A DNA stretch of 64,000 nt from Anaerolineae bacterium (GCA_027494015.1 JAOSJP010000039.1:139287-203286); one strand, 5' to 3'. Shown: positions 10,265 through 19,098, numbered from the stretch's first letter. Notes: a model not told the origin generated them from the letters alone. Program-made: numbers and translations.

Positions 10265-11149
10265 CTATTCCAGGACCAGGGACAGCAAGGCAGGAGGCGA
10301 GGTCATTATCCAGGAGGTGACGCACGCCGGGTGCAGAGCCAGCGCCAGGGCGAGCATGGCCGCAGCGGGATCGTCCGGCTGTGTGGGGCGGAAGGGCAGC
10401 GGCACGAGCCGCGCGTCGGAATACTCGCGCAGCGCCGCGATCTCTCCCGCCGCCCACCCCGGCGCGAGCAGGATCACCTGCGGGGCCAGGGCGCGCATCG
10501 CCGCCTCGTCCATCTGGCGGATGTCGTCGTAGCCCGCTTCGGCGGCGACGTTCACCCCTCCGGCGGCGGCGATCAGATCGTTGATCAGCGTCCCCTGCCC
10601 GAAGGTGTAGCGCTCCGGCGTCAGCACCAATGCGCGAACAAGGGGACGCCCGCCAAGCGCCGCGCCGAGCGCGGACACCCGCCGTTCCAGCCGAGACAGC
10701 ACGGCGGCGGCGCGCGCGTCGCGCCCGGTCGCGCGGCCCAGCGCGGTCACGCGCTCGCGGTAAGCGCCCAGGCCGGCGATGGGCATCGTGACGAAGACGG
10801 GCACGCCCCCCGCTTCCGCCGAGGCGACCAGCGCAGGATAGGCTGCCGCGTAGAGATCGGGGATGATCAGCAGCCCGATCCCGTCCCAGGCGGGCGCATC
10901 CGGCGGCGGGACGGGGAGCGTGCGCAGCGCCTCGCCCTCGACGACCTGGGCCAGCGCCGGGTCGTCGCCCACGATGGCGATTGTCGCCGGGCGCGCGGGG
11001 ATGGTCAGCGTGTGGCCCGCCGCGTCGGTGACCGTGCGCGGGAAGGGATCAGCCTGGGCGCGGGCGCGCGGCACGCTCGCGGCGAGCAGTGTGAGGATCA
11101 GCTCGGCGGCAATCAGCAAGGCGAGGGGACGGCGCATGGTCGGGCGCAT
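10265..11149 (-). CDS. Periplasmic-binding-protein-like (BtuF/TroA type) exported protein
   Basis: A 294-residue protein with a signal peptide (LALLIAAELILTLLAASVP, cleavage near ARAQA). The mature start PFPRTVTDAAGHTLTIPARP is the classic opening of iron-siderophore or cobalamin binding proteins. The second lobe has the FGQGTLINDLIAAAGG block and the typical APQVILLAPG strand. No lipobox Cys is present, unusual for a monoderm binding protein, and no ABC permease or ATPase is adjacent. An alternative start is the ATG four codons in (11137). It lies downstream of gcvPB but is separated from it by a hairpin. The ligand is unknown. Confidence 0.75.
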   Translation of the reverse strand: MRPTMRRPLALLIAAELILTLLAASVPRARAQADPFPRTVTDAAGHTLTIPARPATIAIVGDDPALAQVVEGEALRTLPVPPPDAPAWDGIGLLIIPDLYAAAYPALVASAEAGGVPVFVTMPIAGLGAYRERVTALGRATGRDARAAAVLSRLERRVSALGAALGGRPLVRALVLTPERYTFGQGTLINDLIAAAGGVNVAAEAGYDDIRQMDEAAMRALAPQVILLAPGWAAGEIAALREYSDARLVPLPFRPTQPDDPAAAMLALALALHPACVTSWIMTSPPALLSLVLE

Positions 11150-11165
11150 TCAGATTCGGAGATAG

Positions 11166-11275
11166 AAATTTCCGGACCGCAGAGACGCGAGAGGGCGCAG
11201 ACGGAGCCAGACTTCCGAAGTTTTCGAAAACTTCGGAAGTCTCTTTCTCTGCGCCTCTGCGGTGATGGTCTAGCC
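11166..11275. repeat. Hairpin repeat: acttccgaag palindrome nested in gcagaggcgcag arms
   Basis: A perfect 32-nt palindrome at 11210-11241 (gacttccgaagttttc and its complement) is flanked by imperfect inverted copies of ccgcagaggcgcagag (11177-11192 and 11249-11262). It lies just after gcvPB and probably ends that transcript. The inner palindrome recurs at 22119-22154 and 27618-27649; the outer arms recur around 55430 and 55640. Confidence 0.7.
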
Positions 11276-11287
11276 GTGCAGCGAACG

Positions 11288-12796
11288 CTACGCCTCGCCC
11301 TCCGGCAGGGCGCGGCAGCACAGCACCAACTGCTTGGCCGCGAGAACGTCGTCCACGCGCTTGACCGGCGCGCTGTGCGGGGCTTCGCGCAGCAGCTCCG
11401 GCGACTCCACCGCTTCTTTGGCGATCTGCTTCATCACGCCGATGAAGTGGTCGCACGCTTCCTTCGACTCTGTCTCGGTCGGCTCGATCAGCAGGGCTTC
11501 GGGCACGATCAGCGGGAAGTAGTTGGTCGGCGGGTGAATGCCGTAGTCCATCAGACGCTTGGAGATGTCCAGGGCGTGCACCCCCTCGGCGTCGTCGAAG
11601 TGGCCCATACAGACGAACTCGTGCCCGCAGATGCGGTCGAAGGGCATGGGATAGACGCCCTTGAGACCGGCGCGGACGTAGTTGGCGTTGAGCACGGCAT
11701 AGTCAGTGACGGCGCGCAGCCCTGATGCCCCATGCAGGGCAATGTAAGAAAAAGCGCGCACCAGCATCCCGAAGTTGCCCCAGAACGCCTTGACCCGCCC
11801 GATGCTCTGCGGGGGCATGACCAGGCCGTAGAGCGGCGGCGTGTCGTCGTCACCCTCCTCGATGATGTCCGCGATGGGGCCGGGCAGGAAGGGCAGCAGC
11901 TTCTCGTTGACGGCAACCGGGCCGCTGCCGGGGCCGCCGCCGCCGTGCGGCGTGCTGAACGTCTTGTGCAGGTTGTAGTGCATCACGTCGAAGCCAAGCT
12001 CGCCCGGCCTGGCGATGCCGAGCATGGCGTTCATGTTGGCCCCGTCCATATACACCAGGCCGCCGCAGCCGTGAATGATGTCCACGATCTCTTTGATGTT
12101 CGCCTCGAAGACGCCGAGCGTGTTGGGCACGGTGATCATCATGCCCGCCACATCGTCGCCGCAGACCGCTTGCAGCTTGTCCAGGTCTACGTCGCCGTTG
12201 GCGTCGGAGGGAATCTCGACCACCTGCAGACCGGCCATCGCCGTCGTGGCGGGATTGGTGCCGTGCGCGCTGTCCGGCACGATGATCTTGGTGCGCTGCG
12301 GCTCGCCGTTGGCCAGGTGATAGGCGCGGATCATCAGAATGCCGGCGAATTCGCCCTGCGCGCCGGCGGCGGGCTGCAGGCTGGCCCCGGCCATGCCGCT
12401 GATCTCGGCCAGCCACGCCTGAAGCTGGTACATCAGCGCCAGCGCGCCCTGCACCGTTGCCGGGTCTTGCAGCGGATGCGCGGCGGCGAAGCCGGGCAGC
12501 CGCGCCATGTCTTCGTTGAGGCGCGGGTTGTACTTCATGGTGCACGAGCCGAGCGGGTAGAAGCCGATGTCAATGCCATGATTGAGCTGGCTCAGCCGCG
12601 TGAAGTGGCGCACCACATCCATCTCGCTCACTTCGGGCAGGTCGAGCGAATCGCGTAGCAGGTCGGCGGGCAGGTCGGCCAGCGGCACGTCGGGCGCGGG
12701 CAGGGTGATGCCCACGCGGCCCGGCGAGCCGAGGTCGTAAATCAGCGGCTCCAGCGGTGGGGGAGCGCCGTTCTTTTGCAGAATGAGTTCGGTCAT
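11288..12796 (-). CDS. gcvPB: Glycine dehydrogenase (decarboxylating) subunit 2
   Basis: The 502-residue beta subunit of the split P-protein of the glycine cleavage system. It decarboxylates glycine via PLP and passes the aminomethyl group to lipoyl-GcvH. The PLP-lysine region MHYNLHKTFSTPHGGGGPG is intact, preceded by the aminotransferase-like DGANMNAMLG block. It is the last gene of the riboswitch-controlled operon, 206 bp after gcvPA, a gap filled with GATCAGT repeats. Full length and without defects. Confidence 0.97.
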   Translation of the reverse strand: MTELILQKNGAPPPLEPLIYDLGSPGRVGITLPAPDVPLADLPADLLRDSLDLPEVSEMDVVRHFTRLSQLNHGIDIGFYPLGSCTMKYNPRLNEDMARLPGFAAAHPLQDPATVQGALALMYQLQAWLAEISGMAGASLQPAAGAQGEFAGILMIRAYHLANGEPQRTKIIVPDSAHGTNPATTAMAGLQVVEIPSDANGDVDLDKLQAVCGDDVAGMMITVPNTLGVFEANIKEIVDIIHGCGGLVYMDGANMNAMLGIARPGELGFDVMHYNLHKTFSTPHGGGGPGSGPVAVNEKLLPFLPGPIADIIEEGDDDTPPLYGLVMPPQSIGRVKAFWGNFGMLVRAFSYIALHGASGLRAVTDYAVLNANYVRAGLKGVYPMPFDRICGHEFVCMGHFDDAEGVHALDISKRLMDYGIHPPTNYFPLIVPEALLIEPTETESKEACDHFIGVMKQIAKEAVESPELLREAPHSAPVKRVDDVLAAKQLVLCCRALPEGEA

Positions 12797-12807
12797 GGTG
12801 TGTCCCT

Positions 12808-12999
12808 TGTAGTGATCAGTGGTCAGTGATCAGTTGTCAGTGATCAGTTGTCAGCAATCAGTAGCGGATAGTCTGCGCCCGGTTGTTGACTGAGAACCGA
12901 GATCCGCTGCCTGGAGCGATCAGTTGTCGGTGGTCAGCGATCAGCAGCAGACAGTCTGCGCCCAATTCCTAACTGAAAACTGATAACCGATAACTGAAA
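12808..12999. repeat. Degenerate GATCAGTTGTCAGT short repeats
   Basis: The gcvPB-gcvPA spacer is made of variants of gatcagttgtcagt and its complement, including gatcagtggtcagtgatcag near 12814. The same words fill the spacers at 31371-31612, 35720-35760 and 36985-37020. Confidence 0.7.
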
Positions 13000-13002
13000 A
13001 CC

Positions 13003-14373
13003 TCAATCCTCGTGCGACAGGTGAACGTGCGGCTTGCGGGCCTCTTTGAGCGCCTCGACCAGCGTGTCAATCTCGTCGCGCGAGTTCACCTCGGTGACGG
13101 CGATCAACATCTGGTTGCGGCGCGTCTCGTCGTCCTGAGACAGATCATAGCCGCCGATGATGCCCCAATGCTCCAGCAGAATATGGTTGATCTCGCTGAC
13201 CGGCTTGGGGCAGGTGACGACGAATTCTTTGAAGAATGGCTTGCTCATGTCCACGCTGTAGCCGTCCAGGGCGTCAATCTGCTGCGCGGCGTAGTGCGCT
13301 TTGTGGTAGCACAGCTCGGCAACGCGGCGCAGACCGCTCTTGCCCATCACGCTCATATAGACGCAGGCGGCCAGGGCCATCAGCCCCTGGTTGGTGCAGA
13401 TGTTGCTGGTCGCTTTCTCGCGGCGGATGTCCTGCTCGCGCGGGCGCAGGGTCATCACGTAAGCGCGTCGCCCGTCCTGATCCACCGTCTCGCCGACGAT
13501 GCGCCCGGCGATCTTGCGCACGTACTCGCTGCGCGTGGCGAAGAAGCCCAGGTACGGCCCGCCGAAGCTGAGCGGGATGCCCAGCGGCTGCCCCTCGCCC
13601 ACGACGATGTCCGCGCCCAGCGCGCCCGGCGGCTTGAGCAGGCCCAGAGCGAGCGGGTCAGTCACGATGCACAGCAGCGCGCCGGCGGCGTGAACCGCGC
13701 CGGCCAGGTCGCCGAAGTCCTCGATCTGCCCGAAGAAGTTCGGGTACTGGACGACGAGCATAGCCGTGTCTTTGTCGAGCATGTCCACCAGGTCGGGCAG
13801 CGTGGCGCGGCCTCCCTTATCGCCGACGAACTTCAGGCCGCTCCCCTGGTGATAGGTGCGGGCGACGGCGCGATACTGCGGGTGCACACCGGGGCTGAGG
13901 ATAACCTTGCTCCGCTTGCCGCGAAAGTGCGCATTGACCATGGTTACCGCCTCGGCCAGCGAGGTCGCACCGTCGTAGTGACTGGCGTTGGCCGCGTCCA
14001 TGCCGGTGAGCATACACATCATGCTCTGGTATTCGAAGATGGCCTGCAGCGTGCCCTGGCTCAGCTCCGGCTGGTAGGGCGTGTAGGCGGTGAAGAACTC
14101 GCCGCGCCGCAGGATGTGATCCACGACGCTGGGCACGAAGTGGTGATAGGCGCCCGCGCCCAGGAAGATGGCGTAGTCGTTGGCGGCGACGTTGGCGCGC
14201 GCCAGCCCGCCGACTTCCCAGGCCACCTCCATCTCGCTGAGCGGATCGGGCAAGTCCAGCGCGGGGAAGCGGAACTCGGCGGGCACCGCGTCGAACAGGT
14301 CGTCGAGCGACTCGACGCCGATGGCGGCCAGCATCGCCGCGCGGTCGGCGTCGGTGTGGGGAATGTAGGTCAT
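13003..14373 (-). CDS. gcvPA: Glycine dehydrogenase (decarboxylating) subunit 1
   Basis: The 456-residue alpha subunit of the split P-protein. Recognisable family blocks are FLGAGAYHHFVPSVVDHIL, FFTAYTPYQPELSQGTLQ, the GGPYLGFFATRSEYVRK segment, and REKATSNICTNQGLMALAA. It forms the heterotetrameric decarboxylase with GcvPB. It sits 71 bp after gcvH on the same strand. Splitting GcvP into two chains is common in Gram-positive bacteria, archaea and Chloroflexota. No defects seen. Confidence 0.97.
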   Translation of the reverse strand: MTYIPHTDADRAAMLAAIGVESLDDLFDAVPAEFRFPALDLPDPLSEMEVAWEVGGLARANVAANDYAIFLGAGAYHHFVPSVVDHILRRGEFFTAYTPYQPELSQGTLQAIFEYQSMMCMLTGMDAANASHYDGATSLAEAVTMVNAHFRGKRSKVILSPGVHPQYRAVARTYHQGSGLKFVGDKGGRATLPDLVDMLDKDTAMLVVQYPNFFGQIEDFGDLAGAVHAAGALLCIVTDPLALGLLKPPGALGADIVVGEGQPLGIPLSFGGPYLGFFATRSEYVRKIAGRIVGETVDQDGRRAYVMTLRPREQDIRREKATSNICTNQGLMALAACVYMSVMGKSGLRRVAELCYHKAHYAAQQIDALDGYSVDMSKPFFKEFVVTCPKPVSEINHILLEHWGIIGGYDLSQDDETRRNQMLIAVTEVNSRDEIDTLVEALKEARKPHVHLSHED

Positions 14374-14444
14374 AGAGTGAACTCCTGATAAGGCTGTTTT
14401 AAGGGGGCACAGGCGTGCCCCAGGGCTGTGTCAGCGGCGGGCCG

Positions 14445-14849
14445 CTAGCCGTCGCGCCCGGCGCAATGCCTGGCGTAGGCGGCAGCGTCCAGCAGGTCTT
14501 TCAGGTCGGCGGGGTTGCTCAGCTTGATCTCGATCATCCAGCCGGCACCGTAGGGATCGCTGTTGACCAGTTCCGGCGAATCTTCGAGCGCCTCGTTGAC
14601 GGCGACGACCTCGCCGCTGGCCGGAGCGTACACGTCCGAGGCGGCCTTGACGCTCTCGACCGTGGCGAACGCTTCGCCTTTGGTGACGGCGCTGCCGACC
14701 TCCACTTCGCTCAGGTCAACGAACACTATATCCGAGAGCTGGTCTTGCGCGTAGTCGGACAGGCCAATTCTGGCCGTGCCATTCTCCACGCGGATCCACT
14801 CGTCGTTCTCGGTATACTTCGTATCTTCGGGGGTTTTCCAGTCGGCCAT
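14445..14849 (-). CDS. gcvH: Glycine cleavage system H protein
   Basis: A 134-residue lipoyl carrier. The lipoylation motif TVESVKAASD places the modified Lys at residue 68, and the block FVDLSEVEVGSAVTKGE is typical. It shuttles the aminomethyl group from GcvPAB to the T-protein, here fused to SHMT at 22.2-25.4 kb. I prefer the ATG at 14849 over the one three codons upstream, because the AAAGG site is then 9 nt away rather than adjacent. The gene begins 63 bp after the TOPRIM-like gene, so it probably shares that transcript. Confidence 0.96.
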   Translation of the reverse strand: MADWKTPEDTKYTENDEWIRVENGTARIGLSDYAQDQLSDIVFVDLSEVEVGSAVTKGEAFATVESVKAASDVYAPASGEVVAVNEALEDSPELVNSDPYGAGWMIEIKLSNPADLKDLLDAAAYARHCAGRDG

Positions 14850-14912
14850 TCTATGCATCCTTTCAGTCTCGATGGCAGATAGCGGTAGATCACCTTTGAC
14901 CTGGTGCCTGAT

Positions 14913-15536
14913 CTAGGAGAACCACTCGGTCAGAATGGTGCAAAAACGATTGAAACAGGGATCAACACAACCGCGAAACGATACCTGTTCGGCAAGTTGC
15001 CTGTAGATAGCCGATGAACGCGGGATTTTCACCTCACGAAGTGCGGCTTCCAGAGCCTTCTTGGGGTTGGCTGGCTTGAAGGTGTCAGGAGCAAGCAGCT
15101 TCCTCTGGCGGAGCCAGGCGCGCAGGTCGGGGCGGTGTGTTTGCCATCCCAAACACGAATCAACCTGGGGCGAGTCGCTCCATACCCAGATTTCCAGTTC
15201 AGGTTCGAGCACGAGCACTCTGGCCCGGTCCTCGACCCACCCGTTAGCCTCTAATCGAGATTCAAGCTCCTCTTGCAGGTCTACCCCCCTTCGCGACTCC
15301 TGTCCTGAGCCTTCGTGATCAAACAACACCATCGCATAACGATATTGCCTGGTGTAGGGCCTGAGATAGTTGTGCGCATCTGTCCAACAACCTGGATCGC
15401 GTTTGTCATGCCGAAAGATGTCATAGGTGATGGGCCGTATTCCCAAAGCCTGATGCCTGCTCAGCAGGCCACGAAGCGTGTTTTCCATATTGCTGTCAGC
15501 GACCAGCGCGATCAAATCGGTAATCGCGTCCATCAC
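14913..15536 (-). CDS. TOPRIM-like (DUF4276-like) protein paired with the AAA ATPase
   Basis: A 207-residue protein whose start overlaps the stop of the upstream ATPase gene (GTGATGG; a GTG at 15536 or the ATG at 15533). Three acidic blocks suggest a TOPRIM fold: a Glu in VADSNMENTLRGLL near the N-terminus, AMVLFDHEGSG, and LVLEPELEIWVWSD, which resembles the IQLHEFEALLFSD-like block of DUF4276 proteins. In families such as OLD, Gabija and PARIS, a TOPRIM nuclease works with an SMC-like ATPase. The assignment rests on these motifs and on the coupling; no experimental family match was made. It could instead be a non-catalytic partner. Confidence 0.6.
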   Translation of the reverse strand: MMDAITDLIALVADSNMENTLRGLLSRHQALGIRPITYDIFRHDKRDPGCWTDAHNYLRPYTRQYRYAMVLFDHEGSGQESRRGVDLQEELESRLEANGWVEDRARVLVLEPELEIWVWSDSPQVDSCLGWQTHRPDLRAWLRQRKLLAPDTFKPANPKKALEAALREVKIPRSSAIYRQLAEQVSFRGCVDPCFNRFCTILTEWFS

Positions 15537-16801
15537 CCCAAAACCCCACTTGCGTACAGGGTGGACAAACTCACTTCCCCTCGCCAGTCCGCCAGACGCG
15601 GATGCTCATCCCCAGGGACTATGTCGGTTTCACCAGCAGGAGTGCGAGCAAAGCACAGCAGTTGTTCGGGTTTGGTCAGGCTTAGGATGACGGGGGAATG
15701 GGTGGCCAGCAGAACCTGCGCGTCGTAGACCGAACTGAGCGACTGAAAAACCGCTTCGACAGCGCGCGGATGAATGCCGTTTTCTGGCTCCTCGATCAAA
15801 TAGATACCCTTGACATCAGGCAGATAGGCCAGGATAGTCAGCGCCATCATGCGCAGTGTGCCGTCGGAGACGAGCCAGGAAGGGACGCGCAGCCCCGTCT
15901 CGTATTCCAGCACCAGATACCGATGTCTGTCTTCGGGTCGCTCAACGGTGTCAATGCTGCGCACATCGGGCAGAGCAGTGCGCAGATGCTCCACCCAAAG
16001 AGACAGGCGTTTGGGATGTTTTTGCTTCAAGTCGTCAATGACCCAGGGCAGATTAGAGCCGTCGGGCAAGAACGAACGCGGGCTATGCGGCGGGCTGGGG
16101 CGGCGCATCGCCTCGCTATTGAGCACGATGCGCTGCACACCCTCAGAGATGTATCGCTTGAACCAGGTTGCTGCCGGGAACCTGCTCTCATCTTCCGGCA
16201 GGTTGGCCAGCGCGGATCGTCTTGGCCCCAGGCGGAACATGTTGTTCCATTCCGTGGTTTCTGCGCGGAAATAGTCGTTTCCGCTGCGCTCGATCTTGTT
16301 CACAACCTTGCGCCAACCCGCAGGCATGCGCCGATCCGGCTCTGCTGTTATGCGCGGTGGCACAGAAGGCTCGCTGGGGAACAGGCGGGGTTGGGCGTGA
16401 TTTGCTGGAGGCACAGAACTGGACGGAGCAAGCCACAGTGTTTCCGCCAATATCGCCACTTCAGAGCCGTCTTCCTGGACGCCGATCCGCACTTCATAAC
16501 GCAAGCGGCGATACTGAGTTAACTGAGGGCGCGACAGTATTGACGGTGGTATATCTACCTCAATCGCCAGCTCCAACCATTCAGAAGAGTGGTTCCAGGT
16601 CAGGTCGCGAATGTCGTTGGCACGCGCATAGACTGCATCAGCCAGAGTGGGCTTGTTGATCAAATCGGCAACGAACGCGATAACGTCCAGGAACGTTGAT
16701 TTTCCGCTTGCATTAGGGCCAACCAAGACCTGAAAGGGCCTAAGCGTCTGGCTGATGTGGCGCAATGCCCGGTAGTTTAGCGCTTCGATCTTGGTTAACA
16801 T
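15533..16801 (-). CDS. SMC/OLD-like AAA ATPase (AAA_15/21 type)
   Basis: A 422-residue ABC/SMC-related ATPase. The Walker A motif GPNASGKST occupies residues 28-36 after the usual KIEALNYRALRHI start. A signature-like SDGTLRMMALTIL, Walker B IYLIEEPENGIHP and the His switch LLATHSPVIL follow near the C-terminus. The middle has no recognisable domain. The stop codon overlaps the start of the TOPRIM-like gene. Such pairs (ATPase plus TOPRIM nuclease) occur in phage-defence systems including PARIS and split OLD-like systems; that role is inference here. It is the first gene after a glycine riboswitch, an unusual setting for this family. Confidence 0.8.
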   Translation of the reverse strand: MLTKIEALNYRALRHISQTLRPFQVLVGPNASGKSTFLDVIAFVADLINKPTLADAVYARANDIRDLTWNHSSEWLELAIEVDIPPSILSRPQLTQYRRLRYEVRIGVQEDGSEVAILAETLWLAPSSSVPPANHAQPRLFPSEPSVPPRITAEPDRRMPAGWRKVVNKIERSGNDYFRAETTEWNNMFRLGPRRSALANLPEDESRFPAATWFKRYISEGVQRIVLNSEAMRRPSPPHSPRSFLPDGSNLPWVIDDLKQKHPKRLSLWVEHLRTALPDVRSIDTVERPEDRHRYLVLEYETGLRVPSWLVSDGTLRMMALTILAYLPDVKGIYLIEEPENGIHPRAVEAVFQSLSSVYDAQVLLATHSPVILSLTKPEQLLCFARTPAGETDIVPGDEHPRLADWRGEVSLSTLYASGVLG

Positions 16802-16854
16802 GCCCGTCTACCTGACATCCTGTTCCAACCGTCTTGCTTAGCAACTCAGTGTAT

Positions 16855-16897
16855 CACAAAGGAAAGAGGCAAACAGCACCACTGGCTGGCTGCCTCT
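16855..16897 (-). terminator. Putative expression-platform terminator of the glycine riboswitch
   Basis: On the minus strand AGAGGCA pairs with TGCCTCT around an inner CAGC/GCTG stem (16865-16897), followed by a T-rich tail TTCCTTT. It lies directly after the second aptamer and before the ATPase start, where a glycine-controlled terminator would be expected. Confidence 0.65.
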
Positions 16898-16899
16898 GT

Positions 16900-17098
16900 C
16901 ATTGGCCTGAGAGATTCTCTCACTGCGCAGTGAGATTGCCCCGTCGGCGCGCGGAACGCTTTCCAGAGGGGTACGCCGCCCGCCGGGTACGTCAACCTGA
17001 GAGTTTCGCGGGAGGCCCCAGTCCAGGCTGGTCCCGCTTGCCCCTTCGGTGGCCGCTGTGCCCGGCTGGGCGCGGCACTCTCCCCGGCGGCGGGTGTG
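16900..17098 (-). promoter_or_regulatory. Tandem glycine riboswitch
   Basis: On the minus strand two consecutive aptamers are visible. The first runs from GGGGAGAGTG through CACCGAAGGGGCAAG to GAAACTCTCAGG. The second contains GACGGGGCAATCTC and ends AATCTCTCAGGCC. These are the characteristic conserved blocks of glycine aptamers. A promoter lies just upstream and a terminator-like hairpin just downstream. Glycine riboswitches normally switch on gcv genes when glycine is high. Here the controlled transcript appears to be ATPase, TOPRIM-like protein, gcvH, gcvPA, gcvPB. Confidence 0.9.
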
Positions 17099-17148
17099 TG
17101 GCGATCAGGGTTCAGGTGTCGTCTTCAACGTCCAACACAGTGCGCGGG

Positions 17149-17177
17149 ATTATAGCATAGGTGCGGGCGGCGGCAAA
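17149..17177 (-). promoter_or_regulatory. Promoter of the riboswitch/gcv transcript
   Basis: Minus-strand TATAAT (17149-17154) is separated by 17 bp from TTTGCC (17172-17177). Transcription would begin near 17142, about 45 nt before the first aptamer. Confidence 0.65.
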
Positions 17178-17192
17178 CGCGCCGCCACAAAA

Positions 17193-17384
17193 GTGCGTGC
17201 AAAGGTTGTCAGCGACTTGCTTGACGCGGGGGGTATTGACCTCACCCCCAGCCTCGCTACGCTCGGCTTGCCCCCTCTCCGCCGGCGGAGAGGGGGCGGC
17301 GAGGCGTGTCAGCGCCGAGCGGGGGTGAGGTAAACCAGGACGTGGCAGAGCAACGCCCCTACCTGTCAAATTTTGCTCACACCC
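17193..17384. repeat. Palindromic MITE-like element, subfamily A
   Basis: Left end gtgcgtgcaaaggttgtcag; the right end carries a degenerate inverse (ctgtcaaattttgctcacac). Between them lies the core palindrome with arms cctcacccccagcctcgc and gcgccgagcgggggtgagg. It sits immediately upstream of the riboswitch promoter. Confidence 0.8.
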
Positions 17385-17430
17385 GACCCCTACTGATCAC
17401 CGACAACTGAACACCAACCGCCAACACCCC

Positions 17431-19098
17431 TCACTTCACCACCGGCACGGCGTCGCATTCGCCGACCGCGCGCGCCGTCGTGATCTCGGCAGACACCCAC
17501 GCCGGCACGCCGTCCGCGCTGACCTGCCACCACGCGCGGTCGGCGCTGCGCCCGGTCACGGGGAAGAAGTCGTTGGGCGTGGCCAGGTCAACGGGCGAAT
17601 AGTCGAGGCCCGGCCCCTGGCGCACGTTGACCTCGGCGCTGAAGCGCACCCAGCAATCCGCCGCCTCGCGCACCTCCGGCGGAATCCCGGCCAGGCCCGC
17701 GTCCACGGTCGCCAGGGAGTCCTCGGCGCTGCCATAGACGCAGGCGCGGTACTCGGTGCCGATCTCCACGCGGAAATCCACCGTCCGGTTCGGGTCGGGC
17801 TGGCGGATGATCTGGGCAGGCCCCACGCGCAGCAGGCGCTGCAAGTCGGCCAGGGGGCTGCCCTTGCTCAGGCCCGTGTAGTCGAGGATGACGGTCAATT
17901 CGCGCTGCACGGGGGCCACGCCGTCCAATGGGTGTGCTGCGTAGCCTTCCCAGGCCAGGCGATTGGCCGCCACATGCTCCCAGCCCGCCGCGTACCAGGA
18001 AGCGTCGGCGATCTCCACGCTGAACTGGGCGCGGCTCAGGCGGTTGGTCGTGGGCGCGGTGAGGAAGTCCTCCAGCATGGGCAGCAGGTTATCGCGCACC
18101 GGCACGAACACCTCGCGCCCGTCGTCCGGCGTGTAGACGCGCTCGTAGTGCACGCCCGCGCTCCCGCTGTAGCGCGCAATGTCCGCTGGATCGAGCGTCG
18201 TCGCCAGCGGCACCAGGGCCAGCATGTCGGCCAGGCCCAGGTCGGTATCCACCCAGCCGGTGACCAGCGGCCACCACTGCTCGATCTGCGCCAGCAGGCC
18301 CATGCTCCGCATCTGCTGCCACAGGGCGCGCAGCACGTCCATCTGGCGGCGGCCCCGGTCAAGCTCGGTCGTCGTCTGGCGGCTGCGCACATACCACAGC
18401 GCCATGTAGGGATCGAGGCGGTGACGGCCAACGCCCAGCGTGTACTGCTCCCAGCTCTCTTCCAGGCCAGGGTCGAGCGCCGGGTCTTTGAGCCGCCAGT
18501 CGGTCAGCGCGCAGTCCACGCTGATCACCAGCCCGCCCAGCCTCTCGATGATCTCCTGGAAGCCGGTGAAGTTGACCCGCGCGTAGTGGTCTAGCTCGAT
18601 CCCCAGGTTGTAGCGGAACAGGTCGCGCAGCAGCCCGAACCCGCCGCCCGGATAGCCGTTGGACGCGCCCCAGGCGTAGGCGGTGTTGATGCGATCCATC
18701 GTGTGGTTGGGGACGTACACCCACAGGTCGCGCGGGATGTGCCACAGGGCGACCGTCCCGGCGTCCTTGTGGATAGCCACCAGGATCATCACGTCGGTGC
18801 GGCGGTAGTAATTGTCCGGCGAGTCGCTGCCCAGCAGCAGGATCGTCTCGACGGCGTCGTGGTCCACCTTCAGCGGCGCGACCGGCGGCGGAACGGGCAG
18901 CGGCGGCGGCTGGGCGGGCGGGGTGTAGGTGCCGTGAAAGGGGTAGGTGGGCGTCGGCGGGAGGGGCGAGGGCGTGCCGTCCCCCTGCGCGAGGGCGGCG
19001 AGCGGCACGATACCCGCGCAGAACGCTAACAAGAGCGACGCCGTGATGAACCTGTACATCCGGCGTCGCACAGCCAGGGGTGACAGGAAGCGCGTCAT
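17431..19098 (-). CDS. LytR-CpsA-Psr (LCP) family protein with C-terminal SH3 domain
   Basis: A 555-residue exported protein. After a signal peptide (ending near PLAALAQGDG) and a Pro-rich linker, the LCP domain shows TILLLGSDSPD, RRTDVMILVAIH, LWHIPRDLWVYVP, RINTAYAWG and YVRSRQTTTELDRGRRQ, i.e. the Asp/Arg residues that bind polyprenyl diphosphate. A C-terminal SH3-like domain (VNVRQGPGLDYSPVD) ends the protein. LCP proteins transfer glycopolymers from undecaprenyl diphosphate to the wall. The start codon overlaps the stop of the DUF433 gene (ATGA), so the two are translationally coupled. Confidence 0.88.
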   Translation of the reverse strand: MTRFLSPLAVRRRMYRFITASLLLAFCAGIVPLAALAQGDGTPSPLPPTPTYPFHGTYTPPAQPPPLPVPPPVAPLKVDHDAVETILLLGSDSPDNYYRRTDVMILVAIHKDAGTVALWHIPRDLWVYVPNHTMDRINTAYAWGASNGYPGGGFGLLRDLFRYNLGIELDHYARVNFTGFQEIIERLGGLVISVDCALTDWRLKDPALDPGLEESWEQYTLGVGRHRLDPYMALWYVRSRQTTTELDRGRRQMDVLRALWQQMRSMGLLAQIEQWWPLVTGWVDTDLGLADMLALVPLATTLDPADIARYSGSAGVHYERVYTPDDGREVFVPVRDNLLPMLEDFLTAPTTNRLSRAQFSVEIADASWYAAGWEHVAANRLAWEGYAAHPLDGVAPVQRELTVILDYTGLSKGSPLADLQRLLRVGPAQIIRQPDPNRTVDFRVEIGTEYRACVYGSAEDSLATVDAGLAGIPPEVREAADCWVRFSAEVNVRQGPGLDYSPVDLATPNDFFPVTGRSADRAWWQVSADGVPAWVSAEITTARAVGECDAVPVVK

